A stretch of DNA of 18,249 bases from NAT127 sp041655035 (GCA_041655035.1 JBAZCN010000057.1:1-18249); one strand, 5' to 3'. Positions 1 to 7,285 are shown, counted from the first letter of the stretch. Made by a program: numbers and translations. The notes: generated by a model not told the origin, from the letters alone.

Positions 1-1747
1 CGCTGGCGTCCTGGATGAACCGCAGCCCCGTCTCGAACAGGAAGACCCGGCTCTGCTGGCGATTGAGGTTGTGCTGGAGAGCTGGAATCAAGCCCGACCA
101 CAAACTGGTGCGCATCACCGCCATGTCGCTGGAAATGGGATTGGCGACTGCGACCGCCGGATTCTCCGGATCCAGCAATTGCTGGATCCTGGGATCGACG
201 AAGCTGTATGTGATCGCCTCGCGAAACCCGCGGGCGACCAACTCGTGGCGCAATCGCGGCAGCGCCAGCCGCGCTTCATCGCGCGGGGCAATGGCCAACG
301 GCGAAGCCAGCACCCGCGTCGGCAGATTGTTGTAGCCATAGACCCGGGCAAGTTCCTCCACCAGGTCGGCCTCGATGGTGATATCGAAGCGCCAGCTGGG
401 CACCGCGACAGTCCAGCCGCTGCGGCCGGCTTCCCGCACCTCGCAACCGAGGCGGGCGAAAATCCCTTCCACCGTGGCATCGTCGAGAACACAGGCCAGT
501 TGCTGGTCGAGCCGCTCACGGCGCAGAGTCACAGTTTTTGGCGCGGGCAGGTGATCGGACAACTCGGTGACCACCAGGGGACCGGGCTCACCACCGACGA
601 TGGCGAGCAGCAGGGCCGTGGCCCGCTCCATGGCGACGATGCACAGCGCCGGATCAACGCCGCGCTCAAAACGGTGGGATGAATCGGTATGCAGGCCGTA
701 CTGGCGAGCCTGGCCGACCACCGCCATGGGATCGAAGAACGCGCTTTCGAGGAAGATGGTGCTGGTGGATGCCGATACCGCGGTGCCCGCCCCCCCCATG
801 ACCCCGGCCATGGCAACCGGACCACTGTCGTCGCAGATCAGCAACGTGCCGGCATTGAGGGTGCGCTGGCTGTCGTCCAGCAATGTTAGCGACTCGCCCG
901 CAGCACTGGGGCGCACCCGAATCCCGCCGCGCAGGCGGGCCAGGTCGAACGCATGCATGGGTTGCCCCAATTCGAGCAGGACATAGTTGGTGACGTCGAC
1001 CACCGGATCGATGGTTCGCACGCCGCTGCGTACCAGCTTGTCCACCAGCCAGCCGGGGCTTGGGCGGGTGATATCGACAGCGCGGATGACACGTCCCACA
1101 TAACGGGGGCAATGTCCATCGGCTTCAAGACTGACGGGGAAGGTATCGGCGATGGTCGCCGCCACCGGCGCAACGGGCGGTGGGGAAACCTCAACCTCAC
1201 AAAGCACACCCACTTCTCTTGCCAAGCCATTGATACTTAAGCAGTCCCCCCTGTTTGGGGTCAGGTCGACTTCAATCAGGTTGTCATCGAGCCCGAGGTA
1301 TTGGCGCAGCTCCGCTCCCACTGGAGCGTCGGCCGGCAACTCCCACAGGCCTTCGTCTGCTTCAGAGACACCCAGTTCTTTCTCGGCGCACAACATACCG
1401 AAAGATTCCACGCCGCGCAGCTTGGCGCGGCGAATCTTGAAATCACCGGGCAAGACTGCACCGAGAGTAGCGAACGCCACCTTGAGACCGAGCCTCGCAT
1501 TCGGCGCTCCACACACTACCTGCACCGGGCCGTCCACCCCGCCCGCCACCTGGCAGACGCGAAGCTTGTCGGCATCGGGATGCGGGGCGATGGCGACGAT
1601 CTCACCCACCACCACGCCATCAAAGGGGGGAGCCAGCGGCTCCACCGAGTCCACCTCGAGCCCGGCCATGGTGAGCCGGCTCACCAACTCGGCGCTGTCC
1701 ACGGGTGGGTTCACCCATTCCCGGAGCCAGGATTCACTGAATTTCAT
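1..1747 (-). CDS. pheT: Phenylalanine--tRNA ligase beta subunit, C-terminus cut by window edge
   Basis: This is the beta chain of the cytoplasmic alpha2-beta2 PheRS, which charges tRNA-Phe; the beta chain carries tRNA binding and the editing (B3/4) domain. About 582 codons are in the window, read without interruption from an ATG (MKFSESWLREWV) to the left edge. The family is near 790-800 residues, so roughly 210 C-terminal residues, including the FDX-ACB anticodon-binding domain, lie outside. Visible landmarks are the EMAP/OB-fold tRNA-binding domain (about residues 39-150, with HPDADKLRVC and VCGAPN), a B3/4 core containing LTPNRGDCLS and DVTNYV, and the B5 region. It follows pheS after an unusually AT-rich 60-base gap and is the last gene seen of the thrS operon. 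The family is not in doubt. Confidence 0.97.
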   Translation of the reverse strand, partial: MKFSESWLREWVNPPVDSAELVSRLTMAGLEVDSVEPLAPPFDGVVVGEIVAIAPHPDADKLRVCQVAGGVDGPVQVVCGAPNARLGLKVAFATLGAVLPGDFKIRRAKLRGVESFGMLCAEKELGVSEADEGLWELPADAPVGAELRQYLGLDDNLIEVDLTPNRGDCLSINGLAREVGVLCEVEVSPPPVAPVAATIADTFPVSLEADGHCPRYVGRVIRAVDITRPSPGWLVDKLVRSGVRTIDPVVDVTNYVLLELGQPMHAFDLARLRGGIRVRPSAAGESLTLLDDSQRTLNAGTLLICDDSGPVAMAGVMGGAGTAVSASTSTIFLESAFFDPMAVVGQARQYGLHTDSSHRFERGVDPALCIVAMERATALLLAIVGGEPGPLVVTELSDHLPAPKTVTLRRERLDQQLACVLDDATVEGIFARLGCEVREAGRSGWTVAVPSWRFDITIEADLVEELARVYGYNNLPTRVLASPLAIAPRDEARLALPRLRHELVARGFREAITYSFVDPRIQQLLDPENPAVAVANPISSDMAVMRTSLWSGLIPALQHNLNRQQSRVFLFETGLRFIQDAS

Positions 1748-1807
1748 AGTGTGAAAAAGCCTTATTGATTACTTTGCAAGATATCTGCAGTTAATTGATT
1801 TATATAA

Positions 1808-2821
1808 CTAAAACTGCCTCAAAAAGCGCAAGTCATTGTCGAAGAAGAGGCGCAGGTCGGTAACACCGTAGCGCAGCATCGCGAGCCGCTCGACCCCCAT
1901 GCCAAAGGCAAATCCGCTATGGGTTTCGCTATCGACACCACAGTGGGCAAAGACCGTCGGGTGCACCATGCCACAGCCCATCACCTCCAGCCAGCCGGTG
2001 TTTTTGCAGATCCGGCAGCCGCCGCCACGGCAATTGGTGCACTGGATATCAACCTCGGCGGATGGCTCTGTAAAGGGAAAATAGGAGGGCCGGAAACGCA
2101 CGGGCAAATCCGCTTCGAAAAACGCCTTGAGGAACTGGTCCACGGTCCCCTTGAGATCGGCAAAACTGATGTCCCGATCAACCACCAAGCCTTCCACCTG
2201 ATGGAACATGGGCGAGTGGGTCAGGTCCGAATCACAGCGGTAGACACGCCCCGGACAGATGATGCGAATCGGCGGCGCCTGCCGCTCCATGGTGCGAATC
2301 TGCACTGGCGAAGTGTGGGTGCGCAGCACGGTCGCGGCATCGATATAAAAGGTGTCGTGCATCGCCCGCGCGGGATGGTGGGCGGGAATATTCAGCGCCT
2401 CGAAATTGTGGTAATCGTCCTCGATTTCCGGCCCTTCCTCCACCTGGTAGCCGGCCCGGGTGAAGAACGCTTCGATCCGCGCCAGGGTGCGGGTGACCGG
2501 GTGCAGGCCGCCGTGCTCGACGGCGCGGCCGGCGAGGGTGACGTCGATGGATTCCGTCGCCAATTGCGCGGCAATGGCCGATTCCGCCAATACCTGTTTG
2601 CGGTTGTGAATCTCCTGCTGGACCCGCTCCTTGGCCTCGTTGATTTTCGCACCGGCGGCCGGCCGCTCCTCGGCAGAGAGCTGGCCGAGCCCCTTCAGTA
2701 GATCGGTGAGCTTGCCCTTCTTGCCGAGATACTCGACCCGAACCTGATCGAGAGCACTTTCGTCGACGGCGGCATTGATGGCCTTGACGGCTTCATCGGT
2801 GAGTATCGCCAGGTTTTCCAT
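1808..2821 (-). CDS. pheS: Phenylalanine--tRNA ligase alpha subunit
   Basis: This is the catalytic alpha chain of PheRS (class II aminoacyl-tRNA synthetase), 337 residues, normal for the family. Seen: an N-terminal coiled-coil arm (VRVEYLGKKGKLT), motif 2 around FHQVEGLVVD (residues 206-215), and motif 3 GMGVERLAMLRYGVTDLR near the C-terminus. Four cysteines (C261, C264, C269, C272) form a CxxC-x4-CxxC insert before GWLEVMGCGMVHP. I recall the same insert from Pseudomonas PheS; it is absent from E. coli PheS. The start at MENLAIL is chosen because it matches the family N-terminus and has AAAGGA upstream. The frame stays open 18 codons further up, but that extension runs through a terminator hairpin. 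It is read with pheT. Confidence 0.97.
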   Translation of the reverse strand: MENLAILTDEAVKAINAAVDESALDQVRVEYLGKKGKLTDLLKGLGQLSAEERPAAGAKINEAKERVQQEIHNRKQVLAESAIAAQLATESIDVTLAGRAVEHGGLHPVTRTLARIEAFFTRAGYQVEEGPEIEDDYHNFEALNIPAHHPARAMHDTFYIDAATVLRTHTSPVQIRTMERQAPPIRIICPGRVYRCDSDLTHSPMFHQVEGLVVDRDISFADLKGTVDQFLKAFFEADLPVRFRPSYFPFTEPSAEVDIQCTNCRGGGCRICKNTGWLEVMGCGMVHPTVFAHCGVDSETHSGFAFGMGVERLAMLRYGVTDLRLFFDNDLRFLRQF

Positions 2822-2838
2822 TGCAGTTTCCTTTGGTG

Positions 2839-2872
2839 AAAAAAAACAGGGAAAGGACACCAGCCCTTTCCC
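2839..2872 (-). terminator. Intrinsic terminator/attenuator in front of pheS
   Basis: On the minus strand a perfect 8-bp stem, GGGAAAGG/CCTTTCCC (2865-2872 with 2849-2856), closes an 8-base loop and is followed by TG and then eight T residues (2846-2839). It ends only four bases before the pheS Shine-Dalgarno sequence, so it would cut transcription between rplT and pheS. In E. coli pheST is controlled by attenuation at this position (leader pheM). A competing pairing is visible: CCAGC at 2890-2894 can pair with the loop bases GCTGG at 2860-2864. The terminator shape is seen directly; its use as a regulated attenuator is inferred. Confidence 0.85.
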
Positions 2873-2914
2873 CATTCGTTTACTGCCTTGCTGGCCGGCT
2901 GAGCCGGCAATCGA

Positions 2915-3271
2915 TCAAGCCAGGGCGGCCTTCGCTTTGTCGACGATGGACGCAAACGCAGCCTTGTCGTGGATGGCGATGTCGGACAGCACACGACGGT
3001 CCAGTTGAATGCCCGCCTTTTTCAGGCCGGCAATCAGCTGGCTGTAGGTGATGCCTTCAGCGCGGGCCTGGGCATTGATACGGGCAATCCACAGGGTACG
3101 GAAAGTACGCTTCTTGACGCGACGGTCGCGGAACGCGTACTGGCCGGCCTTGGTGACCGCCTGTACGGCAACACGATAGACGCGGCTGCGGGCTCCGTAG
3201 TAACCCTTGGCCTGCTTGAGAACTTTCTTGTGACGATTATGGGCGGTGACGCCACGTTTGACGCGAGCCAT
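2915..3271 (-). CDS. rplT: 50S ribosomal protein L20
   Basis: This 118-residue basic protein binds 23S rRNA early in 50S assembly. It has the full family sequence, from MARVKRGVTAHNRHKKVLK through YRVAVQAVTKAGQYAFRDRR to the C-terminal part GLKKAGIQLDRRVLSDIA. The start is preceded by GGAGGAG, a strong ribosome-binding site. It lies 15 bases after rpmI and is surely co-transcribed with infC and rpmI. In E. coli L20 represses translation of rpmI and rplT by binding the infC-rpmI mRNA; the same is plausible here but not shown. Confidence 0.99.
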   Translation of the reverse strand: MARVKRGVTAHNRHKKVLKQAKGYYGARSRVYRVAVQAVTKAGQYAFRDRRVKKRTFRTLWIARINAQARAEGITYSQLIAGLKKAGIQLDRRVLSDIAIHDKAAFASIVDKAKAALA

Positions 3272-3286
3272 GTGATTCTCCTCCTA

Positions 3287-3478
3287 TCAGACGCGCAGCA
3301 TGCGATCGACGAGCGGCTTGTCAGAAGCGTTCATGACGCTCGTGCCGCGCAGGTGACGCTTACGCTTTTGCGACATCTTGGTGAGGATATGGCTGCGGAA
3401 GGCATGCTTGTGCTTGTAGCCCGCGGCGGTTTTCTTGAAGCGCTTGGCGGCGCCACTGTGTACTTTGGCTTTTGACAT
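3287..3478 (-). CDS. rpmI: 50S ribosomal protein L35
   Basis: This is a small basic ribosomal protein of 63 residues, close to the usual 64-66. It shows the family core GAAKRFKKT, KHKHAFRSHILTK and KRKRHLRG. A longer reading frame continues 22 codons upstream, but the start MSKAKVHSGAAKRF gives the family length and has GGAG about nine bases before the ATG, so I use it. It lies between infC and rplT as in most bacteria. Confidence 0.97.
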   Translation of the reverse strand: MSKAKVHSGAAKRFKKTAAGYKHKHAFRSHILTKMSQKRKRHLRGTSVMNASDKPLVDRMLRV

Positions 3479-3521
3479 TGGATATCTCCACAAGGGATTG
3501 ATTGGTAAAGAAGCCGCCCGG

Positions 3522-3540
3522 TCAGCCAGCCACAGGCTGA
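3522..3540 (-). promoter_or_regulatory. Hairpin in the infC-rpmI spacer, possible L20 operator part
   Basis: A TCAGCC/GGCTGA stem with a seven-base loop lies in the 78-base spacer between infC and rpmI. In E. coli L20 represses this operon through structures in the same region that mimic its rRNA site. Only the hairpin is seen; assigning it to L20 control is a guess from position. Confidence 0.3.
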
Positions 3541-3556
3541 ACACGGTACGCTGCCG

Positions 3557-4099
3557 CTACTTCTTTTTGCTTTTTGGAGCAATGACCATGGTGAGCTGGC
3601 GACCTTCCATTTTCGGGTGCTGCTCCACCGCGCCCACTTCCTCCAGATCGTGCTCGATACGTTTCATCATCTCCATACCGAGCTCCTGGTGGGCCATTTC
3701 CCGACCGCGAAACCGCAGGGTTACCTTGGCCTTGTCCCCACCTTCGAGGAAACGTATAAGGTTGCGCAGTTTGACCTTATAGTCCCCTTCGTCCGTCCCT
3801 GGGCGAAACTTCATTTCCTTGACCTGGGTCTGTTTCTGGTTTTTGCGCTGAGCCGCCTGCTGCTTTTTGACTTCGAACAGCTTCTTGCCGTAATCCATCA
3901 CCTTGCAGACCGGGGGCTCGGCGTCCGGAGAAATCTCGACCAGATCCAGGTTTGCGGCAGTCGCAGCGTCGAGAGCCTCGCGAAGGCTGACAATGCCGAC
4001 TTGCGATCCATCCGCGCCGATTAAACGGACTTCGGTTGCGTCGATTTCATCATTGATGCGCGACCGATTGGCCCGCCCTTTGGCGTAATCTTTTTTAAT
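3557..4099 (-). CDS. infC: Translation initiation factor IF-3, AUU start
   Basis: IF-3 binds the 30S subunit, keeps subunits apart and checks start codon and initiator tRNA. The protein has 180 residues, the E. coli length. The N-domain reads NRSRINDEIDATEVRLIG, followed by DLVEISPDAEPPVCKVMDYGK and the C-domain EMKFRPGTDEGDYKVKLR and FRGREMAHQELG. The start is the rare codon ATT at 4099, because no ATG, GTG or TTG fits the N-terminus and AGGAG lies just upstream in the right place. An AUU start is the known E. coli device by which IF-3 represses its own synthesis through start-codon discrimination. The gene begins 14 bases after the thrS stop. A start at the internal ATG at 3901 would remove the N-domain and is wrong. 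Confidence 0.97.
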   Translation of the reverse strand: MKKDYAKGRANRSRINDEIDATEVRLIGADGSQVGIVSLREALDAATAANLDLVEISPDAEPPVCKVMDYGKKLFEVKKQQAAQRKNQKQTQVKEMKFRPGTDEGDYKVKLRNLIRFLEGGDKAKVTLRFRGREMAHQELGMEMMKRIEHDLEEVGAVEQHPKMEGRQLTMVIAPKSKKK

Positions 4100-4113
4100 A
4101 GTGGTTCTCCTGC

Positions 4114-6033
4114 CTATTTAAGAAAACGACCGCGGCGCTGTTCATCACTGTGAAGGCGGTCGGCCAGAGCCTCGAGGCTCATGGTGCCGAGATCTTCTCC
4201 ACTGCGGGTGCGAACGGCCACGGTCTGCGTTTCAGCTTCGCGATCACCCACCACGACCAGGTAGGGAATGCGCTGAATGGTGTGCTCGCGAATTTTAAAT
4301 CCGATCTTCTCGTTTCTCAAGTCGTTTATGGCGCGGAAACCCTTGTTTTGCAATGATTCCGTGACTTCGCGCACATACCCGGCCTGATTGTCGGTGATAT
4401 TCATCACCACGACCTGCTCGGGAGCCAGCCAAACCGGGAAGGCGCCTTCGTAGTGTTCGATCAGAATGCCGATGAAACGCTCGAAGGAGCCGAGGATCGC
4501 GCGATGGAGCATCACCGGCACCTGACGCGAACCATCCTCGGCTACGTACTGGGCGTCGAGGCGCCCGGGCATGGAAAAATCCACCTGGATGGTGCCCAAC
4601 TGCCATACCCGCCCGATGGAGTCCTTGAGGGAAAACTCGATCTTGGGGCCATAAAAGGCGCCCTCGCCCGGCAGCAGCTCCCAGGGCAGACCCTTGCTGT
4701 CGAGAGCATCGGCCAGGGCTTTCTCGGCCTTGTCCCAGATCTCGTCGGAACCCACCCGCTGTTCGGGGCGGGTGGAAAGCCGGTAGATCACCTCATCGAA
4801 ACCGAAGTCGGCATAGACTTCATGGAGGAAGTCGATGAAACTCGACACCTCCGGCTGGATCTGCGCCTCGGTGCAGAAAATGTGGGCGTCGTCCTGGGTA
4901 AAGCCGCGCACCCGCATAATGCCGTGCAGGGAGCCGGAGGGCTCGTTGCGGTGACAGGAGCCGAATTCCGCCAGGCGCAGGGGCAGCTCCCGGTAGCTTT
5001 TCAGGCCCTGGTTGAACACCTGGACGTGGCACGGGCAGTTCATGGGCTTGATGGCGAAATCGCGCTCCTCGGCCTCCAGGGTAAACATGCCGGCGGCGAA
5101 CTTGTCGGCGTGGCCGGATTTCTGCCACAGGCTCAGGTCGACGATCTGCGGGGTACGGATTTCCCTGTAGCCATGGCGCTGCTGCTGGCCGCGCATGTAC
5201 TGCTCGATGGTCTTGTAGAGGGTCCAGCCCCGGGGGTGCCAGAACACCATGCCCGGCGCCTCTTCCTGCATGTGAAAGAAACCGAGCTTCTTGCCGATCT
5301 TGCGGTGGTCGCGCTTTTCGGCCTCCTCGATACGGTGCAGATAGGCGGCGAGATCCTTCTTGTTGGCCCAGGCGGTGCCGTAGATGCGCTGCAGCATCTC
5401 GTTGCGGGAATCGCCTCGCCAGTAGGCGCCGGCCACCTTGGTCAGCTTGAAGGCGGCGATCTTGCCGGTGCTCGGCACATGGGGGCCGCGGCACAGGTCG
5501 ATAAAATCGTCCTGCCGATACAGCGAAATCGATTCGGCCTGAGGAATCGACGCGATGATTTCCGCCTTGTAGTCTTCACCCATGGCGCGGAAGAACTCAA
5601 CCGCCTCATCGCGCTCCATCAACTCGCGGGTGACGGGCAGATCCGCCTTGGCCAGTTCCTCCATCTTCGCCTCGATCCGCTCGAGGTCTTCAGGCGTGAA
5701 AGCGCGCTCGAAGGCGAAGTCATAGTAAAAGCCATCGTCGATCACCGGGCCGATGGTGACCTGGGCGGAGGGAAACAGGGCTTTGACCGCCTGGGCCAGC
5801 AGGTGGGCGCAGGAATGGCGGATGACGTCGAGGCCGTCGTCGTCGCGACCGGTGATGATGGCCAGCCGGGCATCGCTGTCGATGACATGGGAAGTGTCCA
5901 CCAGGCGGCCATCGACCTTGCCGGCAAGGGCGGCCTTGGCCAGGCCAGGGCCAATGCCCTCGGCAACCTGAATGACGGATACCGGCGCGTCAAAACTGCG
6001 TTGACTGCCATCGGGAAGGGTAATGACGGGCAT
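4114..6033 (-). CDS. thrS: Threonine--tRNA ligase
   Basis: This class II synthetase charges tRNA-Thr and edits Ser-tRNA-Thr. It has 639 residues (E. coli 642). Order: TGS domain (1-62), editing domain with the H73-x3-H77 pair and C181/H185 (DLCRGPHVP), and a catalytic core with NCPCH and motif 2 (FGSCHRNEPSGSLHG, then RVRGFTQDDAHIF), which together hold the zinc Cys and His ligands. It ends in the anticodon-binding domain. ATG at 6033 has AAGGAA seven bases upstream. It is the first protein gene of the operon and lies 111 bases after tRNA-Val. Its leader holds two anticodon-like hairpins (6054-6074, 6111-6146), which points to translational feedback by ThrRS itself, as in E. coli. Confidence 0.99.
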   Translation of the reverse strand: MPVITLPDGSQRSFDAPVSVIQVAEGIGPGLAKAALAGKVDGRLVDTSHVIDSDARLAIITGRDDDGLDVIRHSCAHLLAQAVKALFPSAQVTIGPVIDDGFYYDFAFERAFTPEDLERIEAKMEELAKADLPVTRELMERDEAVEFFRAMGEDYKAEIIASIPQAESISLYRQDDFIDLCRGPHVPSTGKIAAFKLTKVAGAYWRGDSRNEMLQRIYGTAWANKKDLAAYLHRIEEAEKRDHRKIGKKLGFFHMQEEAPGMVFWHPRGWTLYKTIEQYMRGQQQRHGYREIRTPQIVDLSLWQKSGHADKFAAGMFTLEAEERDFAIKPMNCPCHVQVFNQGLKSYRELPLRLAEFGSCHRNEPSGSLHGIMRVRGFTQDDAHIFCTEAQIQPEVSSFIDFLHEVYADFGFDEVIYRLSTRPEQRVGSDEIWDKAEKALADALDSKGLPWELLPGEGAFYGPKIEFSLKDSIGRVWQLGTIQVDFSMPGRLDAQYVAEDGSRQVPVMLHRAILGSFERFIGILIEHYEGAFPVWLAPEQVVVMNITDNQAGYVREVTESLQNKGFRAINDLRNEKIGFKIREHTIQRIPYLVVVGDREAETQTVAVRTRSGEDLGTMSLEALADRLHSDEQRRGRFLK

Positions 6034-6053
6034 TGTGCGTTCCTTATCCAGTG

Positions 6054-6074
6054 GTGACCCCTACCAAAGGCCAC
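6054..6074 (-). promoter_or_regulatory. thrS operator, anticodon-like hairpin with GGU loop (domain 2 equivalent)
   Basis: The thrS leader RNA forms a 7-bp stem, GUGGCCU with GGGUCAC (two G-U pairs), around a seven-base loop UUGGUAG. The loop has the layout of a tRNA anticodon loop: U at position 33, GGU at 34-36 (the tRNA-Thr GGU anticodon) and A at 37. GGU lies at -32 to -30 from the thrS ATG, where I recall the E. coli thrS operator having its CGU triplet. The hairpin ends eight bases before the Shine-Dalgarno sequence, so ThrRS bound here would block ribosomes. The structure is seen; the function is by homology to the E. coli operator. Confidence 0.75.
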
Positions 6075-6110
6075 GTGGGTGAATCAGAGATACGGGGTTT
6101 TCCCGGGGCA

Positions 6111-6144
6111 CACTTCCCGCTGTACGAAAGCCGTTGCGGGGAAG

Positions 6145-6146
<2 letters not shown>
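6111..6146 (-). promoter_or_regulatory. thrS operator, upstream hairpin with CGU loop (domain 4 equivalent)
   Basis: A second leader hairpin is built on the stem CACUUCCC/GGGAAGUG. Its tip can close as GCU/AGC around the seven-base loop UUCGUAC, again an anticodon-like loop with U33, CGU (the tRNA-Thr CGU anticodon) and A37. An alternative fold extends the long stem to 10 bp with one bulged C and a 15-base loop that still exposes CGU. A 36-base link joins it to the proximal hairpin, like the domain 2-3-4 layout of the E. coli operator. Its 5' end overlaps the CCA end of tRNA-Val. No T-run follows, so it is not an ordinary terminator. Confidence 0.6.
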
Positions 6147-6221
<75 letters not shown>

Positions 6222-6234
6222 AAAAAGTTGGCAA

Positions 6235-6263
6235 AGTGTCGTCGCCGACCTCTACCATGTCAA
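6235..6263 (-). promoter_or_regulatory. Candidate sigma70 promoter of tRNA-Val
   Basis: Minus strand: TTGACA (6258-6263), 17 bases, GACACT (6235-6240). The -35 is perfect; the -10 matches consensus at only three positions. The predicted start, near 6228, is a few bases before the mature tRNA end, which suits a tRNA gene. The -35 box is the anticodon-loop sequence of the tRNA relic. Confidence 0.5.
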
Positions 6264-6315
6264 ACTCTATGCGCTCAGGGCTGTGTCTGAACTCTGACCA
6301 TACTGCTATGGCCCT
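6243..6315 (-). pseudogene. Decayed second copy of tRNA-Val(GAC)
   Basis: Two blocks match the intact tRNA-Val in order and orientation. Block 1 (6315-6292) matches the acceptor 5' strand and D-arm at 21 positions, apart from two substitutions and two small gaps. Block 2 (6263-6243) is an exact 21-base copy of anticodon loop, anticodon 3' stem, variable loop and start of the T-arm (copy in the gene: 6169-6189). Between the blocks about 20 extra bases replace the 5' anticodon stem. The T-loop and acceptor 3' strand are gone, so no functional tRNA can form. The likely origin is an old tandem tRNA-Val pair of which one member decayed. Confidence 0.75.
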
Positions 6316-6382
6316 GAAGCAAGGTGCGCATTCTATATCAGAGCGGCTCCGGAATACAACGGGGCTGGTCGAAAAACTGCGC

Positions 6383-7285
6383 TCAATACTCGTTGGCCAC
6401 GCCGTGGGGCACATGGCCGGTGGCCACGTGGGAACTCGCGGATTCGCAGTGCTGCTGCTGGTCGTCGAAGAAGACATCGGCACCGTATGCCTTGAGGAAC
6501 TCCCCCTTGGGCAGGCCGCCGAGAAACAATGATTCGTCGATACGGATATTCCACGAGCGCAAAGTCATCACCACCCGCTCGTGGGCCGGTGCGGAACGGG
6601 CGGTCACCAGCGCCGTACGGATCGGGCACTCGTTGGGATTGAATTCCGCCTGCAGCGTTTGCAGGGCCGCGAGGAAATTCTTGAATGGCCCGGCGTTCAG
6701 CGGCTGGCGCGCCGCCGCTTTCTCACTGAGAGTAAAGGCTTCGAGCCCCTTGGTTTTGTAGATTTTCTCTGCCTCGTCGGAAAAAATGACGGCGTCGCCG
6801 TCGAAGGCGAAACGCAGCTCGTCCCCCTCGCTCTGTTTTTTCGACGAGGGCAGAAGGGTTGCCGCCGCCACGCCATGATCGAGTGCGCTGCGCACATCGG
6901 TCGCGTGGTTGGATAAAAACAGGTGGCAACCGAATGCCGACACATAACGGTAGGGGCTGGTGCCGCCGCAAAAGGCGGCGCGGGTTATATTAAGGCCGTG
7001 ATGCTCTATGGAATTGAACACCCGCAGCCCGGTATCCGCCGAATTGCGCGATAGCAGGATGACCTCGACCCGCGGCTCACCACCGAGCTTTTCGTTGATG
7101 CGCAGCAGCTTCTCCACCAGCGGGAAGGCATCACCGGGCGCGAGCACTTCGTTTTCGTGATCGATCTGGTGCTGGGCATAGGCAGCGAGGCCCTCTTCGC
7201 GGAATATCCGGTCGCTCTCCGACAGGTCGAACAGCACCCGGGAGGAAATAGCGATCACCAGCTTGTCGCCGAAACGGCTTGTCAT
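6383..7285 (-). CDS. 5'-nucleotidase (PF06189 cytosolic 5'-nucleotidase family)
   Basis: This 300-residue soluble protein resembles the bacterial relatives of animal cytosolic 5'-nucleotidase 1, which dephosphorylate nucleoside monophosphates. Features I recognise: an N-terminal KLVIAISSRVLFDLSESD block (the family's modified HAD nucleophile region), VEVILLSRNSADTGLRVFNSIEHHGL, a middle FAFDGDAVIFSDEAE acidic motif that would bind Mg2+, and the C-terminal RTALVTARSAPAHERVVMTLRSWNIRIDE and FFDDQQQHCESA typical of this family. The start MTSRFGDKL is chosen because GAGGA lies eight bases upstream; six further codons are open above it. There is no signal peptide. It lies 70 bases after the PLP-enzyme gene on the same strand and may share its transcript. 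The exact substrate cannot be read from the sequence. Confidence 0.85.
   Translation of the reverse strand: MTSRFGDKLVIAISSRVLFDLSESDRIFREEGLAAYAQHQIDHENEVLAPGDAFPLVEKLLRINEKLGGEPRVEVILLSRNSADTGLRVFNSIEHHGLNITRAAFCGGTSPYRYVSAFGCHLFLSNHATDVRSALDHGVAAATLLPSSKKQSEGDELRFAFDGDAVIFSDEAEKIYKTKGLEAFTLSEKAAARQPLNAGPFKNFLAALQTLQAEFNPNECPIRTALVTARSAPAHERVVMTLRSWNIRIDESLFLGGLPKGEFLKAYGADVFFDDQQQHCESASSHVATGHVPHGVANEY

Noticed and set aside
1..1747. pheT seems broken into several short open frames
   Set aside because: Translating the minus strand from 1747 gives one uninterrupted pheT frame to the edge; it only lacks a stop inside the window.
4453..6057. 534-codon open frame on the plus strand opposite thrS
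   Set aside because: It is the antisense shadow of thrS in GC-rich DNA; no family motifs, and the minus frame is an unmistakable ThrRS.
6276..6316. Inverted repeat CAGGGC/GCCCTG with inner CCATA/TATGG as a regulatory hairpin
   Set aside because: It overlaps the tRNA relic, whose remaining arms explain much of the pairing.
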